This document shows, in pieces, positions 9,263 through 19,597 of a stretch of 64,000 bases of DNA. A program made the translations under genes and the position numbers. Positions within the stretch are counted from its first letter, which is position 1, and each line of letters opens with the position of its first letter. Origin of the DNA: Saccharomycopsis crataegensis. Taxonomy: Eukaryota > Ascomycota > Saccharomycetes > Ascoideales > Saccharomycopsidaceae. Under the pieces are notes generated by a model, which worked only from the letters and a program-made list of their open reading frames with translations, was not told the DNA's origin and made no database searches. The stretch lies in contig NW_027043819.1 in the NCBI RefSeq assembly GCF_037102585.1, forward strand, positions 372,001 through 436,000, in the 5' to 3' direction.

Positions 9263-11740
9263 TCACACAATTTCTCCGATGATCTTGCTGGCTTCCTTAT
9301 AACTTTCCAACAACTTGAAGCATTTTTCTCTTTCAACTCTCAATTCCTTGTCCTCTTCTAGCAAATCATCGAATAAATCCTCTTTGTATAATTCGCCAAC
9401 CAACTTATTTCCAACGTTATCTTTACAGTAATTCACCAATAAGCACATAATGGATTTTGGAACTTGATCTTCAATCATTTCTCTGACAATATTGAAATAG
9501 GAGATGATCAACTTCTTGATCAATTCACATTCCAATTGCTCACGATCGGTTAGTTCATCGACATTATTCTCAGGTTGGTTTTGTGGGTTGGATAATGACA
9601 ACTGCTCGATTTGTTCTGGCAATCTGTTGATGAAATTCAAACCACCATCAATATTGTTCAAGGCGGTATTACTTGAATCAGCAGAGGTATCAAGGTTGGA
9701 GAAAATGCCTGTGTTAAAAGAAGAAGATTGTGCAGAAAAACCATTTGAGACACCTTTGGCGTTACCGTTGACATTACCGTTGACAGGGTCATTCTTGTTT
9801 TGAGCGTCTTTGCCAAAGAAGAAGTTCAAAAATGATTCTTTGCTAGATGAATCAAGATCATTAGATAATTCACTATTACTGGCCTTTCTAGAAACCTTTT
9901 TACTTCCAATTTTCTCGTTAACAGATTCAGATTTATTGTGTTTTTTAGTGCCATTCAAAATAGCATCAGAAATAGTATCATTATCTGAGGCTTCACCATC
10001 TTCAGAAATAACATCACTACTTCCAGAAACTTTTCTACTCTTCTTAGCCTCCAAGATATTTTGTTTAGCGATGGCTTGGGCCTTAGCTCTTCTATCATCT
10101 AAAACTTGGGTCATGGCACTGGCGGCACCAATAAATGATGAGTGATTGGTGTTGATATAAGAGCGGTGAATTTCAATCAAACTTTCAACGTACTGGGTTG
10201 TTGGGCCCAATCTTTGTCTAAGCAAATCAGACACCGACTCTATTAATTTGGCCTGCAATTTTGGATATCTGATCAACTCATTGGAAGAGCAATTGTTGTG
10301 ACAAATTTTCATCAATTCTTCATAAATTAATTCCACACATTTCACAGAGGGTTCTTGTAATAATTTGATCTGGGGTTTAACCAAAGAATCAAATGCTAAT
10401 TCTGGAACAAACAACGAGGCTCTTGGACCAGTGGAATTTCTAATCGCAATTCTAATGTCTAACATGGACAAGTTTAGACAAGGGTCTATGGAGCGCAAAA
10501 TCTTGCTGAAAATATTATGGTAGATATAGTAAATTCTCGCACCACCGCATAATTCTTTGGTAGAAATGATATTATCAATTTTGTCACCTTCAATGGAGCC
10601 AGTGAAATTGTTAGCGAATTTGCTAATCAATTTTAAAATCAAGTTACCTCTGTTGGCAATTGAGTATTGTTTAGGATCCCCATAACTTAAAAGTTCTTGC
10701 TCAGTTTGACCCATTAAAGTGTTCAATTTTGCTTTAATGTCAGGCAATTTTTCACGAATATGGTTCATCAAGATATTGTTCAAAGTTTTCGATAAGAATT
10801 GGGTACCACATTTACTAGAAATCTTCGAGTACACAGGATGAGAAGTGAAGAAATCATTTTCGGATCTTAGAGAGTCGTCCAAGCTTTTATTTTGCATAAT
10901 ATCTTGTTGAGATCTATTGACCACTCCAACGAATCCCAATTTTAATGGATAAACTTTGCCAGATAAAATGTCAAAGGCATTTGTGCCATGGTCCATCAAG
11001 TCTAATTTGGACAAGACACCAATGGTTCTTTTACCCTGAGGATCAAATTGTCTAGCGAGTTTCAATGATTCAGAGTTTGCCAAGTCGACATTTGCAGGAG
11101 AAACTGCCAAAATAATACAGTTTGGCTTGGAAATATATTCGGTAATCAAGTTTTTGATTTGCACTTCAATATCGGTTGGTTGGTCGCCAATTGGGACCTT
11201 AGTCAAACCTGGCAAGTCAACTAATGTCAAGTTCAAAACGTTTGGAGAATAGATTTTCAAATTGATTGGCAATTTACTGATCCCTTTGTTTTTACCGGCA
11301 ATTCTAGAAGTTTCGTTTTCGATTTCCCGTTTGATATCTTGGAAATTGTAGAATCTTTTGTGAGGAATGTGTAAGAATTCACCCCATTCATTAGGAGGGC
11401 CATTAGGCTTAGCACCACTTTGCTTTCTCAAGTGGTCATCCAAGGTCATGGTTTCTGGATTATTGGCAGTCTCAACGTAATCATGGTTATTTTGATAGAT
11501 CAACGGCGAGTCTTCAGATATACTGACCAATTGCAAGATCAAAGGTCTTCTGGTGACAATACCAATACCTCTAGGTAAGAAATCTTTTCCCACAACGTTT
11601 TCCAAAACCGATGATTTACCACTGGATTGTGACCCAATGACGGCAATTTGTGGCAAGTCCAATGAATCATTGCCAATGGTGTTGTAGACCAAATCTTGGA
11701 GCTTATTGATGACGTCCAAAAGATGATTATCGAAAGTCAT
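9263..11740 (-). CDS. DNM1: dynamin-related GTPase of mitochondrial and peroxisomal fission
   Basis: The 825-residue dynamin-family GTPase self-assembles into rings on the outer mitochondrial membrane, where Fis1 and adaptors recruit it. The P-loop GSQSSGKS is at 36-43, with DLPGLTKVP and a KLDLMD (TKxD-type) GTPase motif after it. The middle domain has TKLNTLMGQTEQELLSYG-like and KELCGGARIYYIYHN motifs that match Dnm1 (Drp1) rather than Vps1. A variable, Ser/Asp/Asn-rich insert B spans about 560-700. The GED assembly domain (LTDREQLECELIKKLIISYF) runs to the end. It is longer than S. cerevisiae Dnm1 (757), mostly in the insert. The ATG precedes the expected family N-terminus (HLLDVINKLQD). 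It shares a 501-bp divergent intergenic region with GBP2. Confidence 0.96.
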   Translation of the reverse strand: MTFDNHLLDVINKLQDLVYNTIGNDSLDLPQIAVIGSQSSGKSSVLENVVGKDFLPRGIGIVTRRPLILQLVSISEDSPLIYQNNHDYVETANNPETMTLDDHLRKQSGAKPNGPPNEWGEFLHIPHKRFYNFQDIKREIENETSRIAGKNKGISKLPINLKIYSPNVLNLTLVDLPGLTKVPIGDQPTDIEVQIKNLITEYISKPNCIILAVSPANVDLANSESLKLARQFDPQGKRTIGVLSKLDLMDHGTNAFDILSGKVYPLKLGFVGVVNRSQQDIMQNKSLDDSLRSENDFFTSHPVYSKISSKCGTQFLSKTLNNILMNHIREKLPDIKAKLNTLMGQTEQELLSYGDPKQYSIANRGNLILKLISKFANNFTGSIEGDKIDNIISTKELCGGARIYYIYHNIFSKILRSIDPCLNLSMLDIRIAIRNSTGPRASLFVPELAFDSLVKPQIKLLQEPSVKCVELIYEELMKICHNNCSSNELIRYPKLQAKLIESVSDLLRQRLGPTTQYVESLIEIHRSYINTNHSSFIGAASAMTQVLDDRRAKAQAIAKQNILEAKKSRKVSGSSDVISEDGEASDNDTISDAILNGTKKHNKSESVNEKIGSKKVSRKASNSELSNDLDSSSKESFLNFFFGKDAQNKNDPVNGNVNGNAKGVSNGFSAQSSSFNTGIFSNLDTSADSSNTALNNIDGGLNFINRLPEQIEQLSLSNPQNQPENNVDELTDREQLECELIKKLIISYFNIVREMIEDQVPKSIMCLLVNYCKDNVGNKLVGELYKEDLFDDLLEEDKELRVEREKCFKLLESYKEASKIIGEIV

Positions 11741-12241
11741 TATTGGGGGAATATATGGAGTGTTATCAAAGTGTCTATTAAAAAAGTGGTACTATTGTTT
11801 TATTTTTTTTTTTATTTTCAGCAGGGATATCGACAAACAAAAACAAAAACGAAACTAAGATACCGTGAAGAGTGGCAGTCCTAAATCAGCAAGAGTACAG
11901 GGCCATAAAAAAACAGTCAATTGAACAATAAAAGGCCAACCCAGGTGTATTGGCAGTATTTATTGTTTTGTGATAGCGTATGAGAATATTACTATCGTCA
12001 ATCAATCAACAATCAAATAAACATCAGATCAGCAAAAAAAAACACTGAGGAAAAAAAAATGGAAACACACATTGGGGGAAGGAGTACCATCACCCGGCCC
12101 ATTCTCACCCATCGCCGTCAACTTGAAAAATTATTTTGGGGGGAAAACAGAAAATTAATACCAATAAGGGGAATAGGCATTTATTATTATTCAAAAAAAA
12201 AAAAAAAAATTCACGACAGATTGTCACTAGTGAAGAAAACC
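11741..12241. promoter_or_regulatory. divergent DNM1/GBP2 intergenic region
   Basis: This is 501 bases between two divergent starts. It holds A/T tracts and an upstream ATG at 12059 that is in frame with GBP2 with no intervening stop. It could add 61 residues to GBP2, but that leader reads like non-coding sequence and would precede the conserved start. No TATA box stands out. Confidence 0.5.
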
Positions 12242-13897
12242 ATGTCCGACAGAATCGATATCGATGACTACCCAAGAGATCGCGAACGCTCTAGATCAAG
12301 ATCTCCAAGAAGAGACAGATCGCCAGTGAGGGGGTCTGATCGTGGGGGTTACAGAAGTCGTAGAGACTACCGTGATAGCGGCAGAGATCGTTACGATAGC
12401 CGTGGAAGAGGTGATTCATATAGTGGTGGGGGTAGAGACAGATACAGTGGACGTGGCAGAAGTCTGGACCTTGAGGACCCAGCCAGGTTCAGTAGCAATG
12501 GTGCTTATGCCGACAAGAGCAACAGAAATTACTCCTCGAGTATCTTCATCGGTAACTTGCCATTCGATTGTAGCTGGATGGATTTGAAAGACCATTTCCT
12601 GAGAGGTATGTTTAGGAAAGATGTTGCTAGTTTTTTTCTTAATTTTTTTTTTCGTTTTTTGCTGTTAGATTAGTATTTGAAACTGGTTGCTTAATTGTCA
12701 AAGGAAAAACCAATGCTTCTAATTTGCTCCATATAAGGTAGTTTCTAACAAGTTTTAGTTGGTGATGTTAGTCGTGCAGACATTGTCACTTCTCATGGTA
12801 AATCCAGAGGTATGGGGTAAGTACTATTTGTTCTTGATTAATAATCATTAGGTTAATAATATTCACTAACTTTTCTTCTTAGGACTGTCGAGTTTAAGGA
12901 CAAACGTGATGTCCAAGTTGCTATTGACAAATTTAATCACACCCTGTTTTTGGACCGTGAAATTTTCGTAAGAGAAGATAACCCACCACCAGGAAAGTCT
13001 GATAGAGGTAGAGACAGATATGACGATGATAGATACTCGTCAAGAGATAGTTATAGGGGAAGAGATAGCTACAGAGAAAGAGATTCTTACAGAGGCGGAG
13101 ATAGCTACAGAGATAGTTACAGAGACAGAGATAGCTACAGAGGCGGTAGATATGAAGGAAGAGATGGAGGTAGAGATAGTTACAGAGGAAGAGATGGAAG
13201 ATCGTCCAGATTACCTCCAAAGGGCTACGAGGTCTTTGTTGGTAATTTGCCATTTAGAACCAACTGGCAAGATCTTAAGGATCTTTTCCGTGATGCTGGT
13301 GACGTTCTCCACGCTGACGTTCGTGAAGATGAACGTGGTAGATCAAAAGGGTTTGGTATTGTGGTGTACGCCACCAGAGAAGAGGCTGACCGTGCGATTG
13401 AAAAGTTCCAAGATCATGAAATTGACGGAAGAAAGATTGACGTTCGTGATGGAAAGAACAATGCTTACTTTGACAAGGATAAGGAAGCTGATTCTGTGGC
13501 TCCTGCAGATACTGTGGCGGTCAATCATGGTGACGATATTGAAATGGATACCAAAGCTGAGCAGCCTATTGAAGAAGCGGTAAACACTGAGGAACAAGAA
13601 GATGAGGACACTAATGAATTCACTAGCGGTGTTGTAGGTGAAGGTGAAGAATCTGATACCATTTTTGTTGGTAACTTACCATTCTCCACTCATAATGAAG
13701 ATTTGTACGATCTTCTTGAAGGTGTTGGCGCCATTGCTAAAGCAGAAATTCAAAAATCTCATGGCAGACCAAAGGGTAGCGGTGTTGTTCGTTTCGAAAA
13801 TGAGAGCGACGCAAAGATTGCCATTGAGCAATTGAATGGCTACACGTATGGTGGTCGCCAATTGAATATCTCTTATGCCAGTTATCCAAAAAAATAA
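12242..13897 (+). CDS. GBP2: SR-like RNA-binding protein with three RRMs, three exons
   Basis: Gbp2/Hrb1-type shuttling mRNA-binding protein that couples transcription (TREX) and splicing quality control to export. Exons are 12242-12605, 12759-12816 (58 nt) and 12883-13897, giving 478 aa. Intron 1 (153 nt) has GTATGT, TTCTAAC and TAG. Intron 2 (66 nt) has GTAAGT, CACTAAC and TAG. Splicing restores an intact RRM1 (about 99-173, IFIGNLPF), interrupted twice. RRM2 is at 256-330 (VFVGNLPF) and RRM3 at 399-473 (IFVGNLPF). The N-terminus is SR/RG-rich, and the linker 176-250 is a repetitive RDSYRG array. Between RRM2 and RRM3 lies an acidic spacer. S. cerevisiae has two paralogues (GBP2, HRB1), and this single gene could be called either. 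The introns inside RRM1 could permit autoregulatory splicing (inference). Confidence 0.93.
13030..13200 (+). repeat. coding minisatellite of the GBP2 SR/RG linker
   Basis: Degenerate tandem 18-21-nt units of the type AGAGATAGTTACAGAGGA encode RDSYRG/RDSYRE repeats. All copies stay in frame, and unit number probably varies between strains. Confidence 0.8.
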
Positions 13898-14272
13898 TTT
13901 GAGTGTTGATTTATTTCATTCTTCTTGACTTTTTTTTCTCTTTATGTATAGTAATGCATTTTTTTCGTAATTCTTTTTTCATTTTTCCCATTTATTTTTT
14001 TCGTTTCCATGATTCATCTTTTCTTTCTTTCTGAGTAGTTATTAAAATGATAGTACTTTTTTTCTTTTTCCAAATCTTGGTTAATGTGCTCTATTTATAT
14101 ATATTTATATATATATGTATTTGTGGAATTTCTAAGATAATGTAATGTATATGGGAAATTGACCTCACAGGGCAGGAGCAAAAAAAAAAATTCTTGAAAA
14201 AATTAATTCCGAAAATTTTCAGAAGAGAAGTGAGGCATTACAGATCACTAGTACCATACAAATAAACTAATA
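13898..14272. other. GBP2-TAN1 intergenic region
   Basis: This is 375 bases between two plus-strand genes. T-rich 3' sequence runs to about 14050 and a TATATATA-rich patch lies at 14095-14120. An A-tract and the TAN1 5' leader follow. No other gene was seen. Confidence 0.4.
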
Positions 14273-15310
14273 ATGGGCAAAAGAAGAAATGGCGGAGGCC
14301 AAGATAGAAGTAAAAAGAGATATAAAGTCTGTACAGGGATGCTAGAACCAGGAACTGCTGGGGTTTATGCTACCTGTGGAAGAAAGCGTGAAAAGAAATG
14401 TACCGATGAGTTGATGGCACTTTTCAATGATAAGATCGAAGAATACGGGATTAAGCCTCTTGAAGATGATACAGAAGAAAAGAAAACCAACGGAGAAGAA
14501 CAAGACAAGAAAGAATTATCTATTGAGGACTCGATCAAGGCCGAGTTGGAACAACTTGAAGGGTCCAAGAAGAAGCTGAACAATAAGCATAATTTACTCC
14601 AACCGATCACTTTGGGTCAAGAATGTCTTGTGTTCATCAAGTTAAGAAGACCAATCGATCCTGAGAAGTTTATTCATCGTATTCTTACCGATTTGTACAA
14701 TGATAAAGAGCGGAGAACTCGTTTCACGTTGAAATTGACCCCGGTACAATCGTCTTCCAGTGCCAGTATCGAAGAGATCCAAAAACTATCCAAGAAGGTT
14801 TTGGCTCGCCATTTCCATAACCCAGAAGATCAGAAGAAAGGGATCAAGTTTGCGATTAATGTGAGTAAAAGAAATTTCAACACTGTGCCAAGGGAAGAAT
14901 TGATTAAAAAGATTGCCGAGTGCATGGGCCATGAAAATGACCATAAAGTGGATCTTAAAAATTACGATAAGTTGGTCATGGTGGAATGTTTCAAAAATAA
15001 CGTTGGGATGAGTGTGGCTGATGATTATGAAAAGTACAGTCGATATAATGTTGACCAAATGTACTTGAAATTTGATGGTGATGATAAGGGAGACAAAACC
15101 AATACCAGAGTTGGGGAGAATGAAAAGGAAATAGTTAAGAAGGACGTGAAAGAAAATGAAGAATCAAAACAGGAAAAACAAGAGGAAGAAAAAACTGAGG
15201 AGTCTACCAAAGAAGACTCGATAAAAGAAGATGAAACTGAAGAGGAAAACAATAGCACAGAATCAAACAAATCTGCCCCAGGCTCCCCAGGGATCAAATT
15301 GTTTGGTTAG
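14273..15310 (+). CDS. TAN1: tRNA acetyltransferase cofactor with THUMP domain
   Basis: Tan1 binds tRNA-Ser and tRNA-Leu and presents C12 to the acetyltransferase Kre33/Rra1 for N4-acetylcytidine formation. The 345 residues begin MGKRRNGGGQDRSKKRYK, the typical basic start, followed by GMLEPGTAGVYATCGRKRE. A THUMP-type domain spans about 110-250 (FIHRILTDLY, FAINVSKRNF, DLKNYDKLVMVE). The last ~80 residues are a Glu/Lys/Ser-rich acidic tail. S. cerevisiae Tan1 is shorter (289), the difference lying in that tail and an internal acidic insert near 65-100. It is convergent with the 168-aa gene at 15473. Confidence 0.94.
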   Translation: MGKRRNGGGQDRSKKRYKVCTGMLEPGTAGVYATCGRKREKKCTDELMALFNDKIEEYGIKPLEDDTEEKKTNGEEQDKKELSIEDSIKAELEQLEGSKKKLNNKHNLLQPITLGQECLVFIKLRRPIDPEKFIHRILTDLYNDKERRTRFTLKLTPVQSSSSASIEEIQKLSKKVLARHFHNPEDQKKGIKFAINVSKRNFNTVPREELIKKIAECMGHENDHKVDLKNYDKLVMVECFKNNVGMSVADDYEKYSRYNVDQMYLKFDGDDKGDKTNTRVGENEKEIVKKDVKENEESKQEKQEEEKTEESTKEDSIKEDETEEENNSTESNKSAPGSPGIKLFG

Positions 15311-15472
15311 TTCTTTCTTTCTTCACAACATATATCTACTAATATAATATAATTTTGTACACCACTAACAAGGTATTTTCTATTTCTCTACAAATGCAAA
15401 TAAGACAAATATAAACAATCTATCACGATAATCATTAGGAATTTTTTTTTCTTCTTTTTTTTTTTCTTGACA

Positions 15473-15979
15473 TTATTGACTGTCCAATTTTTTTCGGCAA
15501 TGGCTCTTGATGTTATTGACTTCTTCAATCTCTCGTTTATTTTTCTTCACCACATCAAACACATCAAACAATTCTATAATAAGATCACATACTTCCATTG
15601 CATTAGCATACTTTCTATGATAATAGTGGTTTTCTGCGGTATTGATTAATTGATTCTTCCGAGATTTTTCCCGAACGTCAAACACCGTCAACTTATCTCT
15701 TATATCTAAATTTGACAACCCTTGGGACCTTAGTTGTTGATACTGGATCATTTCTGCATTGTATGATTCAGTCAACCAACCATGTTCATTGATCTTCGGG
15801 CCGGCACTCCAAAAGTCTCGTAGCTGTTCTTGGAAGGCTTCTTCGGATTGACCTTTACGATGTTTGACTTTACCATTGGCGCTGGTTATTACCACCGATC
15901 CATCGTCGTTGGCGACTACCAGAACGGTTTTCTTAGTTGCCTGTTGGCTGTTCTGACCTGGCTCATTAATATCTGACAT
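15473..15979 (-). CDS. hypothetical 168-residue soluble protein
   Basis: I do not recognise the family. A flexible N-terminus (about 1-18) is followed by a short beta-like segment (VLVVANDDGSVVITS). Then comes a basic turn (GKVKHRKG), a conserved-looking WSAGPKINEHGWL stretch, and C-terminal helices (about 100-168). Those helices include a TPR-like pair (ENHYYHRKYANAMEVCDLII). There is no signal peptide or membrane segment. The clean single ORF, a start ATG preceded by an A-rich leader, and a composition unlike the spacer all support a real gene. Its stop faces TAN1, 162 bases away. Confidence 0.7.
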   Translation of the reverse strand: MSDINEPGQNSQQATKKTVLVVANDDGSVVITSANGKVKHRKGQSEEAFQEQLRDFWSAGPKINEHGWLTESYNAEMIQYQQLRSQGLSNLDIRDKLTVFDVREKSRKNQLINTAENHYYHRKYANAMEVCDLIIELFDVFDVVKKNKREIEEVNNIKSHCRKKLDSQ

Positions 15980-16648
15980 GGTTTTAAATTGTTGTTGAGT
16001 GATTTGTTTATTTAAGGTCAGGAAAAAAAAATAATTTTAAAGCTATGGCAAATATATTGGTTGGTATGGAGAAGTTCACCGGAGCGGAAGTATGACCGTG
16101 CATTAGAACCGGATTGGCAGAGGAGGATAATTTGGAGTTACAGTCATATTGGGACATTATAATTAGTAATAAGCTGTTACAAGTTAGATTGGGGGGCTGG
16201 ATGGTTTGTGTGACAATTATTCCAGCTTGGACATAATTGACAACAGAGTTCATGCTCAAACAAGCTCAGTCAAAATCGGATCCTCTCAATCGCAGCTACC
16301 CCTCCTACCAGCTGTCAGATATTATGCTTCTGCATATAACTGGCTAAATCTGTGTAGATCAAACTTCTATCAAATCCAATTGGTTGATTAGTAGTGTTAG
16401 TGAATATTTAGTCAATACCTTGACTAGGTGTGCTGAATGGAGTTCATACCCTCGAGCTCTGCTGTTAGTAATGGTATAGCACCAAAACTGACAAAAAGGA
16501 ATGGTCATGAGTATACGATGTGCTCTAACTGCATGCATAAGAGAAGTTGCTATATAAAATATATTATATATACTAAATTTCTCAGTTTTTCCTTCCTTGT
16601 TATTTCCTCTTGAGAGCATTCCCTGATTTATCTATACATTATTCCATC
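15980..16648. other. divergent intergenic region before the broken orphan gene
   Basis: This is 669 bases between divergent starts (15979 minus, 16649 plus). Short ORFs on both strands have no recognisable features. A TATA-like run (TATATAAAATATATTATATATA) lies around 16551-16573, 76-98 bases before the plus-strand start, and may be its core promoter. Confidence 0.45.
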
Positions 16649-17700
16649 ATGAGTAGAGCTTACTTCCGAGGCAGCGACATTCCTGATAATTCTGTTAATG
16701 TTATAAAACCACAGCTTACATTAAGCGCCGGTGATGAAACTCAAGAAGTTGATCTTCCTAAGTGCTATTGTCAAAACTTGTCTGAAAGATATGCTCCTAC
16801 CAGTGAGTTAGACAGCGCTGAGAACTTATACAGGAAAGTAAAATATAGCCACTATTTAAAGACAACAGAGCGATTTTCCTCAGTTGCCAATATTGGTAAT
16901 CAGTTAAATCAATTATTTAACTCAAACATTGGTCTCTTCAACAGTCCCATAAGATATCCTACCAATGCTGCCAACGAATTACCTTCAAATTACAGCTCTT
17001 TCCCCGACATCGCCTCTATTTTGAATACAAAAGAAGTAGAATCGCTTGACGTATTCTTAAGTTTCTACAATTTGCCAATGGTCGAAAGTATTAGAAACAA
17101 AAAGCTATCTATTCTCACTTTTTCGGGTCTCGACCAACAAACCATTATTGATGTAAATGCGTTCTACGGGATGCCTATAGATAATCCACCAGCCGACATT
17201 CTTAATTTCATTGGAATAAAATTCAAAAATATTATCCAGTCTCATCTACAGGAAACTCGTTTCAAAAATTCTTTTGCTTCCAAGTTAACGGAACAAATTA
17301 ATTACCCAAGAAATGACCAAGGTTTAGTATTACCAAATAACCAGAGGTTTATTACGTTAGAGAATTTCATTAATACAGAAAACAATGATTAGTGGCTGGA
17401 ATTATGCAATTTTATGGCCTTGAGAATAATGAAGACAATATTCAATACATTCTCCAATATCTTGGTTATGACACCCAAAAGATCCAAGACAGGATAGGAG
17501 CCAAAATAATGCATGCATGACTGTGCAACAATTCACTTTACCACTCTGGTGACATTTTGAAACCTGTGCCTAATAACCTTGGAGAATATTATACAGATCC
17601 TATTGACGGACTTGAGGATCTAAACAGGCTAAGCACTCACAACCAAATTAATGAGATTTTATATTTCTATGCCATTGAGTATGCTTTCAATATAAATTAA
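16649..17700 (+). pseudogene. orphan gene, apparently broken near its 3' third
   Basis: ATG at 16649 opens a 247-codon frame ending at 17392, with normal codon use, no signal peptide and no recognised domain. Its middle is rich in Asn, Phe and Ile. After the stop, the +2 frame resumes coding-like sequence from about 17394 (MQFYGLENNEDNIQYILQYL) to a TGA near 17518. The same frame then continues (HSGDILKPVPNNLGEYYTDP) to TAA at 17698-17700. The parsimonious reading is a longer ancestral gene of about 345 codons that has suffered one frameshift and one nonsense change. The intact 247-codon part may still be expressed. Alternatives are a separate small gene downstream, or a sequencing error. Function unknown. 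Confidence 0.5.
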
Positions 17701-18579
17701 TTCTAAACTCCAGAAAGTCAAAAGAGCTGTACTTCTAGAGTTTAGATTCAACGCCTAATCCCTATCACCTACCATACCATTATTATCATGTCGCTTTTAT
17801 TATTTTGCTTGGATTATTTTGTTTAGATTCCTGCTATTTTTAATTTTTTATCAAGATCACATTGGTTTGTCCTTGTGGCGATATTATGATGAATCTCAAT
17901 ATAAACTTACTACTATAAGAATGATTAAAAAGTAAGCTTATTTATACGGCAGAAGTTCTCTTATTTCGTAGAGGCCGAGGATCCATCAACGTCCCTCCAT
18001 GTAAATATACCTGGTTCTGCCACCGCTTTTAACTATATCTTTGTTTCTTTATTGCGTCAGATTTATCCCTTTACCTCATCATTATTTTTTTCAAACCCAT
18101 GATCCAATACTATTTTTCAGTTCAAAGTAAACCTATCATTTTCAATTGCATATATAGTCATTTCACCAGATATATTAGTCCGCAGTACTGCCCAGTAATA
18201 ACCTCCCTCCAAGATATCAAAAAGAAACGAAATTGGAATTTCTCAAGCATTTTTTTTTTCTCGCTGAATGAGCAAGATCATCTTGATGATATCAAATAGG
18301 ATAATATATTGTAAATCCTCTATTTGTTGTTAGCAAAGACCCCTCGGTTGGTGTTCCAGCGCGTAACCCGGTTCGGCCACCCACGGGGATGATGACGCCA
18401 AATACACAGCGGTGATAAAACCTTTTATATTTCATCACCTTAGTGTCCATAATCGGATTCTGTCAAATTGGCACTGATTTTGGCTTTGTTAGATCTCGAC
18501 AACACCATATTAACAACAACAGCAACCATCCACTTCTTGTCTTTTTGCCCGAGTAATCACACATTGGAACTCATAAGTA
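17701..18579. other. SDT1 upstream intergenic region
   Basis: No convincing gene in 879 bases. A GC-rich patch at 18340-18400 (GGTTGGTGTTCCAGCGCG and CCACCCACGGGG) lies about 200 bases before SDT1 and could be an activator-binding region. No tRNA-type structure was found in it. Confidence 0.4.
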
Positions 18580-19413
18580 ATGTCTACCGCTGACACCACC
18601 AACTCAAGCGCGTCGTATTCGGAGACGAACCTCTCAACCCCAGCAGCAAATATCGCTATAGAAAGCCATTTGCACCATCCTGGATCCACTATCAAACTTC
18701 CTTACCAATTTGGTCCCGTCCCATTGGATGATGAGAAGGTTTTCTTTTTTGACATCGATAATTGCTTGTACCATGCCAGCTACAGGATTCATGATTTGAT
18801 GCAGGTTTACATCCGCAAATATATTCGCAAACACTTGGGGGTGAACGAAGCCGAAGCAAAAGAAATCAACGTGAAGTATTATAAAGAATATGGTCTAGCG
18901 ATCCAGGGGCTAGTATATTTCCATAAGATTGATGCCATGAAGTATAACACCGAGGTGGATGATTCGTTGCCACTACATGAGATCTTGAAACCAGACCCAG
19001 AACTCAGAAAAATGTTGATCAAGTTGCGCGAAGCTAATCATTTGAAGCGGTTTTGGCTTTTCACTAACGCTTATAAGAATCATGGCTTGAGAGTGATCAA
19101 ATTATTGGGAATTGGTGACTTGTTTGACGGAATGACCTTTTGCGATTACGAAAAACAAGAAAAGTTCATTTGCAAACCTGATTCAAGAATCTTTGAAAAA
19201 GCCATGAGAGACGCCGGGGTTAGCGATGCTAAAAATGCCTATTTTGTAGACGACAGCTACAAGAACTGTCAAACAGCAATAGATTTGGGGTTCAACAAGG
19301 TGGTGAATGTTGTCGAAAACGGGGATGCGACAAATACCCCAGAAGGATGTTTATCCATCAGTACCATACATGATTTACCAAAAGTATTACCAGAATTGTT
19401 TGAAGCTAATTGA
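18580..19413 (+). CDS. SDT1: HAD-family pyrimidine/nucleotide 5'-monophosphatase
   Basis: The 277-residue enzyme of the Sdt1/Phm8 group dephosphorylates nucleoside monophosphates (pyrimidine detoxification in Sdt1, nucleotide recycling under starvation in Phm8). HAD motif I is FFDIDNCLY, with nucleophile Asp58 and acid Asp60. Motif II is the Thr in LFTNAYKNH. Motif III is the Lys in KPDSRIFEKA, and motif IV is YFVDDSYKN. The helical cap lies between motifs I and II. The N-terminal 40 residues are Ser/Thr-rich and non-conserved. S. cerevisiae carries two paralogues; this gene could match either, so the symbol is by family. Confidence 0.9.
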   Translation: MSTADTTNSSASYSETNLSTPAANIAIESHLHHPGSTIKLPYQFGPVPLDDEKVFFFDIDNCLYHASYRIHDLMQVYIRKYIRKHLGVNEAEAKEINVKYYKEYGLAIQGLVYFHKIDAMKYNTEVDDSLPLHEILKPDPELRKMLIKLREANHLKRFWLFTNAYKNHGLRVIKLLGIGDLFDGMTFCDYEKQEKFICKPDSRIFEKAMRDAGVSDAKNAYFVDDSYKNCQTAIDLGFNKVVNVVENGDATNTPEGCLSISTIHDLPKVLPELFEAN

Positions 19414-19597
19414 AAAAGATAGGCATCACTTTTAACAATCTGGTTTATATTCATTTATATATTCAAGATACATTTTACGCGCATGATACAGTAATCAAGA
19501 AATGCAAATGCTGCTCTTTTTTTTTTTTTTGGAATGAAGTTTTACATTGTAGAATACATGATCTGTTTTATCGTTGACAGAAAAATATTGATCATCG

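Noticed and set aside
9263-11740. VPS1 instead of DNM1
   Set aside because: The CGGARIYYIYHN and VGVVNRSQQDI blocks and the large insert B match Dnm1, not Vps1.
18340-18400. Possible tRNA (GGTTCGG in a GC-rich patch)
   Set aside because: No acceptor or anticodon stem can be formed around it.
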